This document shows, piece by piece, positions 1 through 7,810 of a stretch of DNA of 22,953 bases (position 1 is its first letter; each line of letters begins with the position of its first letter). The stretch spans positions 1 through 22,953 of the forward strand of contig DASZTT010000123.1 of the NCBI GenBank assembly GCA_035547895.1. Direction: 5' to 3'. Source of the DNA: 66-474 sp035547895. GTDB taxonomy: Bacteria; Pseudomonadota; Gammaproteobacteria; Xanthomonadales; Rhodanobacteraceae. The position numbers and the translations under genes were made by a program. The notes beneath the pieces are model-generated. The model was not told where the DNA came from, did not search any database, and saw nothing but the letters and a program-made list of their open reading frames with translations.

Positions 1-153
1 CTGTTTCCTCAGTTCGCGCGCGGCGGACAGCATCGCCCAGGTCTTGCCCACGCCGGGGGCTGCGCCAAGGAAGATCTTCAGGCGGCGCTGCCGCTCGTCG
101 CATACGGCGTCGAGCAGCGCATCGGCACGGACTTCGCGGGCGGCTTCGGTCAT
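1..153 (-). CDS. kdpD: KdpD sensor kinase, N-terminal fragment (truncated by window edge)
   Basis: Only the first 51 codons are present; the gene continues beyond base 1. The visible protein starts MTEAAREVRADALLD and contains a Walker A loop GAAPGVGKT at about residues 30-38, followed by WAML, which is the signature of the cytoplasmic KdpD N-terminal domain (PF02702). KdpD senses potassium limitation or turgor and phosphorylates KdpE, which activates kdp transcription. The ATG at 151-153 lies 38 nt downstream of the kdpC stop, so it is probably the last visible gene of the kdp transcript. No strong ribosome binding site is seen. The identification rests on the motif and on position; kdpE is expected further left but is not visible. 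Confidence 0.9.
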   Translation of the reverse strand, partial: MTEAAREVRADALLDAVCDERQRRLKIFLGAAPGVGKTWAMLSAARELRKQ

Positions 154-191
154 GTGCGAGCCGGGTAAGCAGGCGGCGTTACGTTAGCGCA

Positions 192-770
192 TCAGCGCGC
201 CGCCAGCCGGTTCAACGCGAGATTCAGTTCCAGGACGTTGACGCGCGGTTCACCCAGCACGAAGAACTGGCGGCCACGCGTATGGCGATCGACCAACTTC
301 TGCACCTCGGCGGGCGGCAGGCCGCGGGCACGCGCCACGCGCTCCACTTGATATCGCGCGGCGGCCGGCGAAATGTCCGGATCGAGTCCGCTGCCCGACG
401 CCGTCACCAAATCCACCGGCACCGGCGCGGTGTTGCCGGGATCGGCCGCACGCAGCGCGGCGATGCGTGCCTTGACCGCATCCGTCAACGCGGGGTTGCC
501 GGGGCCGAGATTGGAACCGCCCGACGCCGTGCCGTTGTAGGGCTGCGGCGTGGTGGCCGAAGGCCGGCCCCAGAAATATTTCGGATCGGTGAACGACTGG
601 CCGATCAGCGCGGAACCGATCGCCCTGCCGTCGTGCCGGATCAGGCTGCCATTGGCCTGATGCGGGAACGCGAGTTGTGCGAGACCGGTGACGGCGAACG
701 GGTAGGCAAGACCGGTGATCGCGGTCAGCAGCAGCAATGTAACGATGGCTTGGCGCAGCAACCTGGCCAT
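192..770 (-). CDS. kdpC: Potassium-transporting ATPase subunit C
   Basis: The protein is 192 aa, the usual KdpC length. It has a single N-terminal membrane segment (about residues 7-33) and a periplasmic-type remainder with the family blocks FWGRPSAT, YNGTASGGSN and, near the end, VNVLELN. KdpC is the small accessory subunit that stabilises the KdpFABC complex in the inner membrane and is thought to help nucleotide binding by KdpB. It lies 13 nt downstream of the torF-like gene, which separates it from kdpB; in most kdp operons kdpC follows kdpB directly. The start is the ATG at 768-770. The identification is firm from sequence and context. Confidence 0.96.
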   Translation of the reverse strand: MARLLRQAIVTLLLLTAITGLAYPFAVTGLAQLAFPHQANGSLIRHDGRAIGSALIGQSFTDPKYFWGRPSATTPQPYNGTASGGSNLGPGNPALTDAVKARIAALRAADPGNTAPVPVDLVTASGSGLDPDISPAAARYQVERVARARGLPPAEVQKLVDRHTRGRQFFVLGEPRVNVLELNLALNRLAAR

Positions 771-783
771 GACGTGTCTCCGC

Positions 784-1599
784 TCAGAAAATGCCCTGGA
801 ACATCAGGAAACCGCGCGTGCCGCCGACATCGAGAAGCTCTCCGGGGTTCAGCAGGCTGGCAGTGCGGCGGTAGAAGGCGGCATCGGTGGCATGCGTCAC
901 GCCGCCGCTCAGCGACCAATGCGTTGCGAGCTGGTATTTCAGCGTCGCGCCAAAGTCGCTGTAGCTTGGATTGCGTGCGCCATTTGCAAGCGGCACGACC
1001 ACCGCGGTGGTGTAGTGCGTATGCCCTGCGTGCAACGCAAGACTCCAGGCACCGTCCAGGGGCAGCGTGGCGTCGAATTGCAGATATCCCGTCCCGCGGG
1101 AGTTGCCGAGATAGCCTTCCTCCACATCCGCGCCGAAATAATCGGTGAGCGCGCGGTTGTATTTCAGCGTGAGCCCCTTCCAGCCCAACGCGACGGTGGC
1201 TTCGAGCGTGTCGAACGGACGGGATGGCAGGCGTGGATTCGCGTGGTCGAGATTGCCGCCGGGGTAGACGTACCCGTACAGGCCCGCGCGCCATGACCAG
1301 CCGTTGCCGAAGCTGCGGCCGTAGCTGGCGTAGAGGTCGAGCTCCAGCGCAGCACCCGGATAACTCCGCTCGCTGATGGCGGACGCCCAGAATCCGGCGG
1401 CGAAGCCGTTCGCAGCAGAATAATCGGCGCCGCCTTGGATCGCGGGCCTCCCCCATGTCTGGGTCAGGCCGCGGAACATGTAATCGGAAACCAGCGCGAC
1501 GTTGCCGGTGACCGGGCTTGCCGGTGCATCGGCTCGCGCACCGGATGCGGCGGCGAACGAGGCCGCAAGGATGGTGATGATCGCGAGCGTGCGCATCAT
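784..1599 (-). CDS. TorF/Gcw_chp-family putative outer-membrane porin inside the kdp operon
   Basis: The 271-aa protein begins with a signal peptide (MMRTLAIITILAASFAAASG, cleavage probably near ARADA). It continues with SPVTGNVALVSDYMFRGLTQ, typical of the TorF-family putative porins (TIGR02001/PF09694, Gcw_chp). Alternating hydrophobic/polar strands rich in Gly, Tyr and Trp follow, and the chain ends in Phe (FLMFQGIF), as many outer-membrane beta-barrels do. The start ATG (1597-1599) overlaps the kdpB stop as ATGA, so translation is probably coupled to kdpB; kdpC follows after 13 nt. Family membership is seen in the sequence. A role in letting K+ or another solute cross the outer membrane under kdp-inducing conditions is inference from position. 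A second in-frame ATG three bases downstream is an equally possible start. Confidence 0.85.
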   Translation of the reverse strand: MMRTLAIITILAASFAAASGARADAPASPVTGNVALVSDYMFRGLTQTWGRPAIQGGADYSAANGFAAGFWASAISERSYPGAALELDLYASYGRSFGNGWSWRAGLYGYVYPGGNLDHANPRLPSRPFDTLEATVALGWKGLTLKYNRALTDYFGADVEEGYLGNSRGTGYLQFDATLPLDGAWSLALHAGHTHYTTAVVVPLANGARNPSYSDFGATLKYQLATHWSLSGGVTHATDAAFYRRTASLLNPGELLDVGGTRGFLMFQGIF

Positions 1600-3668
1600 G
1601 CCCACCCCGCCAGCACCAGCAACATGTCGATGATCTTGATGCCGATGAAAGGCACCACGATACCGCCCAGGCCGTAGACCAGCAGATTCCGGCGCAACAG
1701 CGCGCCGGCCCCGAGCGCGCGGTATTTCACGCCCCTCAGTGCCAGCGGGATCAGGAACACGATGATCAACGCATTGAAAATGACCGCCGACAGGATCGCG
1801 CTGCGCGGCGTGGCCAAGTGCATCACGTTGAGCACGTTCAACGCCGGATAGGTCGTCGCGAACGCGGCCGGGATGATCGCAAAATATTTGGCGATGTCGT
1901 TCGCGATCGAGAACGTGGTCAGCGCGCCGCGGGTGATCAGCATCTGCTTGCCGATCTCGACCACCTCGATCAGCTTGGTCGGGTTGGAATCGAGGTCGAC
2001 CATGTTGCCGGCTTCCTTGGCCGCCTGGGTGCCGGTATTCATCGCCACCGCCACGTCGGCTTGCGCCAGTGCCGGCGCATCGTTGGTGCCGTCGCCGCAC
2101 ATCGCCACCAGCCGGCTTTCGGCCTGCAGTTCACGGATCAGATTGAGCTTGGCTTCCGGCGTCGCTTCGGCCAGGAAATCGTCCACACCGGCTTCCGCCG
2201 CGATCGCCGCGGCGGTCAATGGATTGTCGCCGGTGATCATCACCGTCTTGATGCCCATCTTGCGCATCTCCGCGAAGCGTTCCTTGATGCCGCCCTTGAC
2301 GATGTCCTTGAGTTCGATCACCCCCAGGGCGGTCGCGCCTTCGGTGACGATCAGCGGCGTCGCGCCGCGGCGCGCGATCTCCTCGGCGATCTGCTTGACG
2401 CGTGGCGGCAGCGGACTGCCGAGCCGATGCAGGTGTCTCTCGACCGCATCCAGCGCGCCCTTGCGGATCGTGCGGCCTTCCACGTCCACGCCGCTCATCC
2501 GGGTTTGCGCACTGAACGGTACGAACTGCGCGTGCAGTGTTTCCAGTTGCCGTTCGCGCAAGCCGAATTTCTCTTTCGCCAGCACCACCACGCTGCAGCC
2601 TTCCGGCGTTTCGTCGGCCAGCGAGGCGAGTTGCGCGGTCTCGGCCAGCTCGGCTTCTTCCATGCTCGGCGCCGGGTGGAAGGCCACCGCCTCGCGGTTG
2701 CCCAGCGTGATCGTGCCGGTCTTGTCCAGCAGCAGCACGTCCACGTCGCCGGCGGCTTCCACCGCGCGGCCGGAGGTCGCGATCACGTTGGCGCGGATCA
2801 TCCGGTCCATGCCTGCGATGCCGATCGCCGACAGCAGCGCGCCGATCGTGGTCGGGATCAGGCACACCAGCAACGCAATCAGGACCGTCAGCGTGATCGG
2901 GTGCCCGGCGCGGGTCACTTCGACGCTGTAGATCGAATACGGCAACAGCGTCACGCAGGCGAGCAGGAAGATCAGGGTGAACTTGGCGAGCAGGATGGTC
3001 AGCGCGATTTCGTTGGGCGTCCTGCGCCGCGCGGCACCTTCCACCATCGCGATCATCCGGTCAAGGAAGCTCTCGCCCGGATTGCGCGTGATGCGCACCA
3101 CCAGCCAGTCCGACAACATCCTGGTGCCGCCGGTCACCGCGCTGCGGTCGCCACCGGACTCGCGAATCACCGGCGCGGATTCGCCGGTGATCGCGCTTTC
3201 GTCGACGCTGGCCGCGCCCTCGACCACTTCGCCATCGCCCGGAATCGTGTCACCGGTTTCGATGAGCACGTGGTCGCCGCTGCGCAATTCGGCGGACGGC
3301 ACGAAGGTGATTGCGGCGGTGCGCGAGGCCGCCGACAGCTTCTTGGCGATCACGTCCTTGCGCGTGCTGCGCAGCGCCGCGGCCTGCGCCTTGCCACGGC
3401 CTTCGGCCAATGCCTCGGCGAAGTTCGCGAACAGCAAGGTGAACCACAGCCACGCGCTGATCCAGAAGATGAAACCGGCCGGCGCTTCGCCGTGACGCAG
3501 GATGGCCTGTACCCACAGCAGCGTGGTCAGCACGCTGCACACGAACACCACGAACATCACCGGGTTCCTGAACTGCAGGCGCGGAGACAGCTTGCGGAAG
3601 GCGTCGGCGCCGGCTTTCAGGATCAGCTCGCGATCAAAGCGGCTGACGGCATGGGCATGCGAAGTCAT
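1596..3668 (-). CDS. kdpB: Potassium-transporting P-type ATPase subunit B
   Basis: This 690-aa protein is the catalytic P-type ATPase subunit of KdpFABC, which hydrolyses ATP to drive high-affinity K+ import through KdpA. Visible landmarks are two N-terminal membrane helices (about residues 36-83), the actuator motif TGES (161-164), the IPTT segment of the membrane core (271-274), the phosphorylation motif DKTGT (aspartate about 315), the nucleotide-domain KGA block, and the hinge motif GDGTNDAPAL. The serine of TGES matches the inhibitory phosphorylation site described in E. coli KdpB. Length is normal. The gene lies 15 nt after kdpA, and its stop overlaps the start of the porin-like gene by ATGA. 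Confidence 0.98.
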   Translation of the reverse strand: MTSHAHAVSRFDRELILKAGADAFRKLSPRLQFRNPVMFVVFVCSVLTTLLWVQAILRHGEAPAGFIFWISAWLWFTLLFANFAEALAEGRGKAQAAALRSTRKDVIAKKLSAASRTAAITFVPSAELRSGDHVLIETGDTIPGDGEVVEGAASVDESAITGESAPVIRESGGDRSAVTGGTRMLSDWLVVRITRNPGESFLDRMIAMVEGAARRRTPNEIALTILLAKFTLIFLLACVTLLPYSIYSVEVTRAGHPITLTVLIALLVCLIPTTIGALLSAIGIAGMDRMIRANVIATSGRAVEAAGDVDVLLLDKTGTITLGNREAVAFHPAPSMEEAELAETAQLASLADETPEGCSVVVLAKEKFGLRERQLETLHAQFVPFSAQTRMSGVDVEGRTIRKGALDAVERHLHRLGSPLPPRVKQIAEEIARRGATPLIVTEGATALGVIELKDIVKGGIKERFAEMRKMGIKTVMITGDNPLTAAAIAAEAGVDDFLAEATPEAKLNLIRELQAESRLVAMCGDGTNDAPALAQADVAVAMNTGTQAAKEAGNMVDLDSNPTKLIEVVEIGKQMLITRGALTTFSIANDIAKYFAIIPAAFATTYPALNVLNVMHLATPRSAILSAVIFNALIIVFLIPLALRGVKYRALGAGALLRRNLLVYGLGGIVVPFIGIKIIDMLLVLAGWA

Positions 3669-3683
3669 GATTCGAGTTCCGGG

Positions 3684-5462
3684 TCAGTGTGCAGCCGTCA
3701 GGTATTCGGCGATCGGTCCCAGCGCGAGCGCCGGCAGGAAGGTGAGCGCGCCGACCACGATCACGACCGAAGCCAGCAGCGCCACGAACAGCGGCGTGTG
3801 CGTGGGCAGCGTGCCGGCCGAAACCGGAACGTGCTTCTTGGCCGCGAGCGATCCGGCCAGCGCCAGCATCGCGATTGCGAGCGGAAAGCGGGCCAGGAAC
3901 ATGCACACCCCCAGCAGCACGTTCCAGAACGGCGTATTCGCGGACAAGCCGGCGAACGCGCTGCCGTTGTTGTTCGATGCCGAACTGACCGCGTACAGGA
4001 TTTCACTGAAGCCGTGCGCGCCGGGGTTGGCGACCGCGCCAGTGCCTGCGGGGACCATCACGGCAATCGCGGTGCAGATCACGATCAACGCGCAGGGCAA
4101 CAGCACTGCGAGGCTGGCCATCTTCATCTCGTAGGCTTCGATCTTCTTGCCGAGGTATTCGGGGGTGCGTCCCACCATCAGGCCGGCGATGAACACCGCG
4201 ACCACGGCGAAGGCGAGCATGCCGTAGAGGCCGGAGCCGACGCCGCCGAAGATCACCTCGCCGAGCTGCATCAGCCACATCGGCACCAGGCCGCCGAGCG
4301 CGGTGAACGAATCGTGCATTGCGTTCACGGCTCCGCACGAGGCCGCCGTGGTGATCGTCGCGAACAAGCCGGATGCAGCGATGCCGAATCGCACCTCCTT
4401 GCCTTCCATGTTGCCGCTGGCTTGCAGGGCGCTGGCGTGCGCGTCCACCGCGAGCCCGTGCAGCGCGGGATTGCCGGCCTGCTCGGCGGCGATGCAACCC
4501 AGCGCCAGCGGCACGAAGATCACCAGCATCGTCGCGAGGATCGCCCAGCCCTGGCGCCTGTCGCCCACCATTTCTCCGAAGGTGATGCACAGCCCGCCCG
4601 GAATCAGGAAGATCGCCAACATCTCGATCAGGTTGGAGAACGGCGTCGGGTTTTCGTAAGGGTGCGCCGAGTTGGCGTTGAAGAACCCGCCGCCGTTGGT
4701 GCCCAGCATCTTGATCGCCACCTGCGACGCGGCAGGTCCCATTGGCAGCGTCTGCGTGGTCACCGGGATCGTTTTCGAAACCTCGCTTCCGGCAGCATCC
4801 TTCGTGGTCGCGGTATAACTGCTCGCCTGCACCACCGGAACGTCGGCATAGGGCTTGAGATTCTGGATCACGCCCTGTGAAACGAGCAGCAGGCTGATCA
4901 CCAATGACAGCGGCAGCAACACGTAAAGCGTGGCGCGCGTCAGGTCCACCCAGAAGTTGCCGAGCGAGCGCGCCGAATGACGCGCGAAGCCACGCACCAC
5001 CGCAACCAGCACCGCAATGCCGGTGGCCGCGGACAGGAAGTTCTGCACCGTCAGCGCCAGCATGTCGGTGAGATAACTCATGGTCGATTCGCCGGCGTAG
5101 CCCTGCCAGTTGGTGTTGGTGGCGAAGCTGATCGCGGTGTTCATCGCCGAGTCCGGCGACACCGCGCCGAAGTGCTGCGGATTCAATGGCAGCCATTGCT
5201 GCACGCGCTGCAGCAGGTACACGGCCAGCGCACCCAGCACGTTGAACACCAGCATCGCGGTTGCGTAGCGCTTCCAGTCCATTTCCCGGTCGGCGTGGAC
5301 GCCCGCGAGCCCGTACAACGCGTGCTCCACCGGCGCACCGAGGCGCGTGACGCGGTTGGGCGCGTCGGCGAACACCTTCGCCATGTAGCGGCCGACCGGC
5401 CATGCCAGCGCCAGCAGGAGGGCCAGGTACACCAGCACCTGGGTCAGGTCGTTGGCGGTCAT
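3684..5462 (-). CDS. kdpA: Potassium-transporting ATPase subunit A (K+ channel-like subunit)
   Basis: KdpA forms the K+ selectivity pathway of the KdpFABC pump in the inner membrane. The 592-aa product is a polytopic membrane protein with the four degenerate selectivity-filter loops recognisable in order: TNTNWQ, LGTNGGGFF, SCGAVN and SNNNGSAF. I chose the ATG at 5460-5462 (MTANDLTQVLVYL) over upstream in-frame codons because it overlaps the kdpF stop as ATGA and matches the family N-terminus. E. coli KdpA is about 557 aa; the extra length appears to lie mainly in a periplasmic loop around residues 205-250. The stop is 15 nt before kdpB. Confidence 0.98.
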   Translation of the reverse strand: MTANDLTQVLVYLALLLALAWPVGRYMAKVFADAPNRVTRLGAPVEHALYGLAGVHADREMDWKRYATAMLVFNVLGALAVYLLQRVQQWLPLNPQHFGAVSPDSAMNTAISFATNTNWQGYAGESTMSYLTDMLALTVQNFLSAATGIAVLVAVVRGFARHSARSLGNFWVDLTRATLYVLLPLSLVISLLLVSQGVIQNLKPYADVPVVQASSYTATTKDAAGSEVSKTIPVTTQTLPMGPAASQVAIKMLGTNGGGFFNANSAHPYENPTPFSNLIEMLAIFLIPGGLCITFGEMVGDRRQGWAILATMLVIFVPLALGCIAAEQAGNPALHGLAVDAHASALQASGNMEGKEVRFGIAASGLFATITTAASCGAVNAMHDSFTALGGLVPMWLMQLGEVIFGGVGSGLYGMLAFAVVAVFIAGLMVGRTPEYLGKKIEAYEMKMASLAVLLPCALIVICTAIAVMVPAGTGAVANPGAHGFSEILYAVSSASNNNGSAFAGLSANTPFWNVLLGVCMFLARFPLAIAMLALAGSLAAKKHVPVSAGTLPTHTPLFVALLASVVIVVGALTFLPALALGPIAEYLTAAH

Positions 5463-5551
5463 TCGAACCACTCCGGCTTCAGCAGCGCCACGCACAGATA
5501 GATCGCCAGCACGACGGCAATCAGCGCGCCGAAGGCGTACAGCATGCTCAT
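5459..5551 (-). CDS. kdpF: KdpF small subunit of the Kdp complex
   Basis: This is a 30-residue single-pass membrane peptide: a hydrophobic helix followed by the conserved KdpF ending (ALLKPEWF then Glu and stop). KdpF sits at the edge of KdpA and stabilises the complex. Two in-frame starts are possible, at 5551 and 5545. The outer one is preferred because it forms an ATGA overlap with the stop of the mini-ORF upstream. The kdpF stop in turn overlaps the kdpA start by ATGA, so three consecutive genes appear translationally coupled. Confidence 0.92.
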   Translation of the reverse strand: MSMLYAFGALIAVVLAIYLCVALLKPEWFE

Positions 5552-5640
5552 TTGCGCACCATGAGGCGATCGCAGATCAGCAGAAAGCCGAACACCGCAC
5601 CGAGTAGTACAAAGAGGAGCAGGAGGTAAACGAAGTCCAT
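5548..5640 (-). CDS. 30-aa membrane mini-protein encoded first in the kdp operon
   Basis: This short ORF reads MDFVYLLLLFVLLGAVFGF, continues LLICDR, and ends LMVRK: one strongly hydrophobic helix (about residues 3-22) followed by a positively charged tail. Its TGA stop overlaps the kdpF start as ATGA, the same coupling as at kdpF-kdpA, which argues that it is translated. It is too small for most gene callers. It is not a second KdpF: it lacks the KPEWF ending, and by the positive-inside rule its C-terminus should face the cytoplasm. A role as an extra Kdp subunit or regulator, or simply as a leader that couples translation, is inference. No clear ribosome binding site precedes the ATG. Confidence 0.65.
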   Translation of the reverse strand: MDFVYLLLLFVLLGAVFGFLLICDRLMVRK

Positions 5641-5716
5641 CGCAGCCGGCCCATGTCTGGATTCCGGTGTGCATGCTGGAAGTGCGCGAATAAAAACGGG
5701 GTATCGAAATCACCCG

Positions 5717-5737
5717 TCTGCATAAATTCTGCGTAAA
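5717..5737 (-). promoter_or_regulatory. Candidate KdpE operator: 11-bp-period direct repeat
   Basis: On the minus strand, TTTACGCAGA (5737-5728) is followed after one base by TTTATGCAGA (5726-5717). The two 10-mers differ at one position, giving an 11-bp period. OmpR/PhoB-family response regulators such as KdpE bind tandem half-sites with this spacing, and the repeat is AT-rich within a GC-rich intergenic region. It lies 76 nt upstream of the first ORF of the kdp operon. A weak GATACC (5705-5700) downstream could serve as a -10 element. The operator assignment is inference. Confidence 0.45.
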
Positions 5738-5835
5738 ACCCGGGCTGCTGCCGTTTTGATGCTGCCTTGAGGCGTGCTGACAGGGGCAGATGAACCCGTT
5801 ACTGTGGCAAGCCTGCCCACAGCGCATCACTGGAC

Positions 5836-6387
5836 ATGAACCCTTTTCGCTGGTCCTTCCGCACCGCCTTCCTGCTCGGCTTCCTGATCTGCGTGGCCAT
5901 GCTGGGTTATGCGCTGTATGCCGAACAGCAACTGCACCTGATGCCGTGCAACCTGTGCATCCTGCAGCGCGTGGCGTTCATCTGGATGGGGTTGTGGTTC
6001 CTCGTCGGCGGACTGCACGCACCGCGCGGTCGCGGCCGCTGGGTGTACGTCGTGCTGGTCCTGGTGGGCGCTGCGTTCGGCATTGCCATGGCGGCGCGGC
6101 AACTGTGGCTGCAATCGTTGCCGGCCGACCAGATTCCGGCGTGCGGCGCCGGCTTCGACATGCTGCTGGCGCAACTGAAAGGCCACTACATCCCGCTCAG
6201 CCAGTTCATCACCACGATGCTGCGCGGCTCCGGCGATTGCGCGCAGGTCACGTGGAAGTTCCTCGGCCTGTCGATGGCCGGCTGGACGCTGATCTGGTAC
6301 GTCGTGCTCGGCATCTGGGCGCTGCTGCCGCGCCCGCGTGGCAATAAACTGGCTCGCGCACCTTCGTTGCGCGCGATGAGGAATTGA
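5836..6387 (+). CDS. dsbB: Disulfide bond formation protein B
   Basis: DsbB reoxidises periplasmic DsbA and passes electrons to quinone in the inner membrane. The 183-aa product has four predicted membrane helices. The first periplasmic loop holds the CxxC pair CNLC (Cys38, Cys41), followed by the conserved Q-R (LQRV). The second loop holds the other redox pair, Cys103 (PACGAGF) and Cys135 (GSGDCAQVTW). Length matches the family (E. coli 176 aa). It is divergent from the kdp operon, and its stop lies 1 nt before the start of the DAHP synthase gene, so the two are probably cotranscribed although functionally unrelated. Confidence 0.95.
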   Translation: MNPFRWSFRTAFLLGFLICVAMLGYALYAEQQLHLMPCNLCILQRVAFIWMGLWFLVGGLHAPRGRGRWVYVVLVLVGAAFGIAMAARQLWLQSLPADQIPACGAGFDMLLAQLKGHYIPLSQFITTMLRGSGDCAQVTWKFLGLSMAGWTLIWYVVLGIWALLPRPRGNKLARAPSLRAMRN

Positions 6388-6388
6388 A

Positions 6389-7783
6389 ATGGCCGCTTCC
6401 GAATCTCCCTCACGTGCACCGCTGCGCCCCGTTCGCGAGGCGCCACCGTGGAAGGTCGAGAGCTGGCAATCACGCCCCGCCGAGCAGATGCCGCGGTACG
6501 ACGATCCGGCTGAACTGGATGCGGCGCTCGCCCGGCTGAAGAAGCTGCCGCCGCTGGTCACGTCGTGGGAAATCCTGGCGCTGAAGCAGCAGCTTGCGGA
6601 CGCGCAGGAGGGCAAGCGTTTCCTGTTGCAGGGCGGCGATTGCGCGGAGACCTTCGCCGACTGCAACAACGAGGTGATCGCCAACCGCCTGAAGGTGCTG
6701 CTGCAGATGAGCCTGGTGCTGGTGCACGGCCTGCGCATGCCGGTGCTGCGCGTGGGCCGCTTCGCCGGCCAGTACGCCAAGCCGCGTTCGGCCGACACCG
6801 AGACCATCGACGGCGTGACCTTGCCGGCCTATCGTGGCGACCTGGTCAACGGTCCCGAATTCACGCCCGAGGCGCGGCGCGCCGATCCCGCGCGCATGCT
6901 GGAAGGCCACGCGCGCTCGGCGATGACCATGAACTTCGTGCGCGCGCTGATCGACGGCGGTTTCGCCGACCTGCACCACCCCGAATACTGGAATCTCGCG
7001 TGGGTCGACCATTCGCCGCTTGCGGCCGACTACCGGAAGATGGTGGACGGCATTTCCAACGCGGTGCGCTTCATGGAAACGCTCGCCGGCGAACCCATCG
7101 CGAGTTTCCAGCGTGCGGATTTCTACACCTCGCACGAGGCGCTCCTGCTGCCCTACGAACAAGCGCTGACGCGCCAGGTGCCGCGCCAGTGGGGCTGGTT
7201 CAATCTTTCCACGCATTTCCCGTGGATCGGCATGCGCACGGCCGCGCTCGACGGCGCGCACGTGGAGATGTGCCGCGGTATCCGCAATCCGGTCGCGGTC
7301 AAGGTCAGCCCGGCGATGCACGACGACCAGTTGAAGGCGTTGATCGACATCCTCAATCCCGACGATGAACCCGGCCGTCTCACGCTGATCCATCGCATGG
7401 GCGCGGGCGGCATCGGCCAGCACCTGCCGCGCCTCATCAACGCGGTGAAGGCCACCGGCCGGCGCGTGCTGTGGGTGTGCGATCCGATGCATGGCAACAC
7501 CGAAAAGCTCGGCAATGGCGTCAAGACGCGCCGCTTCGCGAACATCCGCAGCGAGCTGGAGCAGGCGTTCGACATCCACGCCGCGGAAAATTCGCGCCTC
7601 GGCGGCGTGCACCTGGAACTGACCGGCGAGGACGTCACCGAATGCCTGGGCGGCGCCCGCAACTTGTCGGAAGCCGATCTTGGGCGCGCCTACAAATCTT
7701 CCGTCGATCCGCGTTTGAATTACGAGCAGTCGCTGGAACTGGCGATGCTGATCGTGCGCAAATCGGAAGCGCCGGCCTCGTAG
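6389..7783 (+). CDS. Class II (plant-type) 3-deoxy-7-phosphoheptulonate synthase
   Basis: The enzyme condenses phosphoenolpyruvate and erythrose 4-phosphate, the first step of the shikimate pathway to aromatic amino acids. The 464-aa protein begins near PWKVESWQSRP, typical of class II enzymes (PF01474). It shows QGGDCAETF (Cys85, equivalent to the metal-binding cysteine of the M. tuberculosis enzyme), CDPMHGNTEK, the HLELTGEDVTEC segment and DPRLNYEQSLE, which supply the other metal and substrate ligands. Length is normal. The start ATG follows the dsbB stop by a single base. The 3' end lies in a hairpin shared with the convergent glycosylase gene. Bacterial names for this class vary (aroF, aroG, aroH), so I give no symbol. 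Confidence 0.96.
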   Translation: MAASESPSRAPLRPVREAPPWKVESWQSRPAEQMPRYDDPAELDAALARLKKLPPLVTSWEILALKQQLADAQEGKRFLLQGGDCAETFADCNNEVIANRLKVLLQMSLVLVHGLRMPVLRVGRFAGQYAKPRSADTETIDGVTLPAYRGDLVNGPEFTPEARRADPARMLEGHARSAMTMNFVRALIDGGFADLHHPEYWNLAWVDHSPLAADYRKMVDGISNAVRFMETLAGEPIASFQRADFYTSHEALLLPYEQALTRQVPRQWGWFNLSTHFPWIGMRTAALDGAHVEMCRGIRNPVAVKVSPAMHDDQLKALIDILNPDDEPGRLTLIHRMGAGGIGQHLPRLINAVKATGRRVLWVCDPMHGNTEKLGNGVKTRRFANIRSELEQAFDIHAAENSRLGGVHLELTGEDVTECLGGARNLSEADLGRAYKSSVDPRLNYEQSLELAMLIVRKSEAPAS

Positions 7784-7810
7784 CCAGCGGCACGCCTGCG
7801 CGCTGCTACG
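7779..7810. terminator. Putative bidirectional hairpin between convergent genes
   Basis: CGTAGCCAGCG (7779-7789) pairs with CGCTGCTACG (7801-7810) with one bulged base and an 11-nt loop. The TAG of the DAHP synthase gene (7781-7783) and the TAG of the convergent glycosylase gene (complement of 7806-7808) both lie in the stem. There is no T-tract on either side, so intrinsic termination is uncertain; it may instead protect the 3' ends. Confidence 0.4.

Noticed and set aside
1818..4880. A 1020-codon open frame on the plus strand opposite kdpB and kdpA
   Set aside because: It is antisense to two unmistakable genes, its translation is His/Arg/Gln/Ala-rich without any family motif, and long antisense frames are expected in GC-rich DNA with strong third-position bias.
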